Shown: positions 4,536-6,004 of the stretch, in pieces
How positions within the stretch are numbered: position 1 is the stretch's first letter
Layout: every line of letters begins with the position of its first letter
Origin: an uncultured Lachnospiraceae bacterium
GTDB lineage: Bacteria > Bacillota > Clostridia > Lachnospirales > Lachnospiraceae
Length of the DNA: 6,004 nt
Direction of reading: 5' to 3'
Assembly (NCBI GenBank): GCA_910586585.1
Contig: CAJUKA010000193.1
Span: forward strand, 1-6,004
Program-made: the position numbers and the translations under genes
The notes under the pieces: model-generated
What the model was told of the DNA's origin: nothing
Seen by the model: the letters and a program-made list of their open reading frames with translations, nothing else
Databases searched by the model: none

Positions 4536-5319
4536 AGTCCACCTCCTTATCCATATGTGTATCTGTCAATAACTTTTGTATTAATGGTGACAGTGCCGGA
4601 ACACTGTCGGATATTGCTTTGAGCTGCTGTTCACTGCAATCTGAAAGCTGCGAAACCGCAATAATCCCATATTGTTTAAATAACTGAACAGATTTATATT
4701 GGGGTAAAATTTCAAACAGATACTGGTCATTCCAGCCGCAGAGTGTCACTCCATTTTTCCTTAGTGCATGGTATGTTTTCATGGTAAGGCAGTAATCCTG
4801 TTCGCATATATTATATAAATCATGGGCAGATTTATTTCGGATATCATCTACACTGAATATATCGCCTCTAAAGAATAGCGGGTATATTTTTTTGTGAAAT
4901 TGAAATTCACTGAATGCCTCTTTAATGGGAGAAAGGGAGCGTATCTGAATCCCATATTTTTCACAAAGAGTATCAATTTCTGACATAGCAAGTTCACCTA
5001 CGTTGCGAAACTGTAATATTTCTTCCCTTGGATATGCAGAAAGCTGTGCAAGGTATACGATACCATTTCTTAAAAAAATATTCCGCATTTTCCTTGACAT
5101 GGGAATGTCATGGATTGATATTGCGCTTTCGGCGGAAGGCAGATAACCTAAATCATTCAGTTTCCTTATAATCATCAGCTTATTGTAACCTGTTCGGAGT
5201 TTGTTCGCTAATGTAACGCAATTATACTCTTTCAGTTCTGAAACTTTTGTAATATGTAAATCCTGCAAGGCTTTTTTAATCTGTATGGAATCATAGAGTT
5301 CTTGAATGTCGTTTTTCAT
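4534..5319 (-). CDS. AlphaCTD-repeat protein B, paralog of A, 261 aa
   Basis: It aligns to protein A from residue 1 to 249 without a gap, with 121 identities by hand count (about 49%), and adds a 12-residue tail ending in HMDKEVD. The same four-unit layout is visible. The best conserved parts are HITKVS (22-27), KYGIQI with SL and PIKEAF (121-136), the third unit (SAHDLYNIC, LTMKTY) and LFEILP (201-206). In the alphaCTD-like unit N80 is kept, but R77 is Lys and the NLGKKS-type loop has become NVGELA, so the basic DNA contacts of a true alphaCTD are weakened. Start supported by AAAAGGA 6 nt before ATG, with an extended -10 box 34 nt upstream. Probably arose by tandem duplication with A. Function unknown; it may have shifted from DNA binding to protein contact. 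Confidence 0.85.
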   Translation of the reverse strand: MKNDIQELYDSIQIKKALQDLHITKVSELKEYNCVTLANKLRTGYNKLMIIRKLNDLGYLPSAESAISIHDIPMSRKMRNIFLRNGIVYLAQLSAYPREEILQFRNVGELAMSEIDTLCEKYGIQIRSLSPIKEAFSEFQFHKKIYPLFFRGDIFSVDDIRNKSAHDLYNICEQDYCLTMKTYHALRKNGVTLCGWNDQYLFEILPQYKSVQLFKQYGIIAVSQLSDCSEQQLKAISDSVPALSPLIQKLLTDTHMDKEVD

Positions 5320-5352
5320 AAGTATTCCTTTTCATGTATTTAGATTAATGAA

Positions 5353-5361
5353 ATTATAACA
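5353..5361 (-). promoter_or_regulatory. Extended -10 promoter element of gene B
   Basis: On the minus strand TG-T-TATAAT (5361-5353) is a perfect -10 box with the TGn extension, 34 nt before the ATG of gene B. The -35 region (TTTATT at 17 nt) is poor, as is common for extended -10 promoters. Confidence 0.6.
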
Positions 5362-5375
5362 TTCTTCTTTTTACA

Positions 5376-5413
5376 AATAAAGAGAGAACTGGTTTATATT
5401 TTGACCAGTCCTC
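5376..5413 (-). terminator. Rho-independent terminator of the DUF6061-like gene
   Basis: A 10-bp stem (5384-5393 with 5404-5413) has a 10-nt loop and is followed on the minus strand by TCTTTATTTG. One position pairs as G-U only in the minus-strand RNA and is an A-C mismatch on the plus strand, which supports the minus direction. It lies 18 nt past the stop at 5432 and just upstream of the promoter of gene B, so it separates the two units. Confidence 0.7.
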
Positions 5414-5431
5414 TATACAAAGAAAGATATA

Positions 5432-5671
5432 TTACCACAATTCTAATGAATCTTCTGCATCTATCCATTTCTGCATACTGCCCTCAAGATATAGTGTTGC
5501 ATATTCAAGGGGATTGTCTATTGCCACAGCATTTAAGGCACATTCGGAGCATGGCGTTGTTTTTAATCCTTTTTCCGCTTTTCCGCAGTCTATCCGTAAA
5601 ACATATCCGTCAAAAGTGGTTACATCAATACTGTTATGGAGCATATTATATGTTGCATGAATAAACCTCAT
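5432..5671 (-). CDS. DUF6061-like protein, 79 aa
   Basis: A small soluble protein that starts MRFIHATYNM, has a short strand pair IDVTTFDGYVLRIDC (15-29) and ends with DNPLEYATLYLEG (52-64) and a charged tail. The N-terminal K/R-F-I-x-A-T-Y-N-M, the middle D-G-x-x-L-x-I-D-C and the late D-P-L-x-Y-A pattern fit what I recall of DUF6061, a Clostridia family of unknown function common on mobile elements. Two cysteines (41 and 44, C-S-E-C) could bind metal, but no second pair exists. Start 5671 was chosen because AAAGGA lies 9 nt upstream. A longer frame reaches ATG 5719, with a poorly spaced AGGA, and adds a Lys-rich 16-residue piece that the family does not normally have. Confidence 0.78.
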   Translation of the reverse strand: MRFIHATYNMLHNSIDVTTFDGYVLRIDCGKAEKGLKTTPCSECALNAVAIDNPLEYATLYLEGSMQKWIDAEDSLELW

Positions 5672-5775
5672 ATTTTTTCGTCCTTTCTTCTTGTGTTTTG
5701 GAGAAATTTGTGAAAGCATTCCAATCAGTTCTTCCTGTCCTGTTCATTTCATGTTATAATTTGTTACAGGTTTTT

Positions 5776-5854
5776 CTTTCCCTTATTTTTGCCCTTATGA
5801 GGGTTCGTAACATGAGGGAAAAGGATATAACACAAGGGAAAGTCTAAGGGCAAA
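5776..5854. repeat. Interleaved inverted repeats at a gene end (pseudoknot topology)
   Basis: Two inverted repeats interleave. Pair 1 is ctttccctt (5776-5784) with aagggaaag (5834-5842), 9 bp. Pair 2 is tttgccctta (5788-5797) with taagggcaaa (5845-5854), 10 bp. The order is arm 1, arm 2, arm 1', arm 2', so both cannot nest in one hairpin; in RNA they would form a pseudoknot or two alternative stems. The set straddles the stop codon (5795-5797) of the incoming minus-strand gene. More CCCTC/GAGGG tracts lie between the arms. It may be a switch or stability element for the downstream gene, or a chance result of pyrimidine-rich codons. Confidence 0.45.
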
Positions 5855-6004
5855 CTCACTTGCTATAAATTTAGCGTTTTCAAGGGTTTGCGGACTTTTT
5901 GAAGATAAGATATAACAGTTATTAAATTCTATAAAAAGTGTCTTATCAGAATTCCAGTTTGTGGAATTATAGCCAGCTAAAAACTGAATAACCGCCGCTA
6001 CATA
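5795..6004 (-). CDS. C-terminal end of an unidentified gene (partial, runs off the window)
   Basis: The minus strand is open from the right edge to a TAA at 5797-5795, giving 69 residues with no start in the window. The translation includes VIQFLAGYN, DKTLFIEFNNCYILSS, and FIASEFALRLSLVLYPF, with a plausible alternation of hydrophobic and polar residues. An open frame this long in A/T-rich DNA is unlikely by chance, and it lies on the same strand as all neighbours. I do not recognise the family. It ends 123 nt before the start of the DUF6061-like gene, so the two may be co-transcribed. Confidence 0.55.
   Translation of the reverse strand, partial: YVAAVIQFLAGYNSTNWNSDKTLFIEFNNCYILSSKSPQTLENAKFIASEFALRLSLVLYPFPSCYEPS

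Noticed and set aside
5401..5664. Plus-strand open frame of 87 codons with hydrophobic stretches
   Set aside because: It is antisense to the DUF6061-like gene and starts in its terminator; the apparent membrane segment comes from reverse reading.
5628..5747. 39-codon minus-strand frame (MNRTGRTDW...) before and across the DUF6061-like start
   Set aside because: No ribosome site, no recognisable pattern, and it overlaps the better-supported gene in another frame.
5950..5968. Hairpin aattcca/tggaatt near the right end as a terminator
   Set aside because: It lies inside the open partial gene and has no T-run on either side.

Overview
The window looks like accessory DNA from a low-GC Gram-positive bacterium, most likely a gut Clostridia species (Lachnospiraceae or Ruminococcaceae type). 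The reasons are A/T-rich intergenic DNA, strong AAAGGAG-type ribosome sites 5-9 nt before most starts, hairpin-plus-T-run terminators, and small proteins of the kind carried by Clostridia integrative elements (DUF6809-like, DUF6061-like, ribbon-helix-helix). Almost every gene is on the minus strand, so the window reads from right to left. No rRNA, tRNA or CRISPR array was seen.

Right end, 5432-6004: the C-terminal end of a gene that enters from beyond the window (stop at 5795), a 5' leader with paired pyrimidine and purine tracts, then a small DUF6061-like gene closed by a good terminator.

Middle, 3300-5361: two tandem paralogs of about 250 and 261 aa, about 49% identical by an ungapped hand count. 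Each has one clear RNA polymerase alpha C-terminal-domain (alphaCTD) module between other helical repeats of similar length. Between them lie pieces of a third, decayed paralog that appears not to have been noted before: an N-terminal fragment and a C-terminal fragment with the middle lost. Each live gene has its own promoter elements and terminator, so they look like separate units and not one operon.

Left-centre, 1744-3216: a small-gene operon that starts from a strong promoter with two perfect 13-bp direct repeats (one in the -35/-10 spacer, one just upstream). Its order is a 57-aa ribbon-helix-helix protein, a GC-richer non-coding stretch with inverted and direct repeats (a candidate transfer origin or regulatory RNA), a DUF6809-like protein and two conserved hypothetical proteins. 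The operon once ended at a hairpin terminator.

Left, 81-1713: a complete IS256-family insertion sequence with an intact DDE transposase. It sits exactly in the loop of that terminator. The 8-bp target duplication can be read on both sides, and removing the element restores a perfect 12-bp stem followed by seven T on the minus strand. The first 51 bases may be the tail of a convergent plus-strand gene.

Working picture (inference): this is cargo or backbone of an integrative or mobilizable element, with a self-regulated small-gene operon next to a module of alphaCTD-repeat proteins that expanded by duplication and is now losing a copy. The alphaCTD-repeat pair is the best candidate for undescribed biology here.
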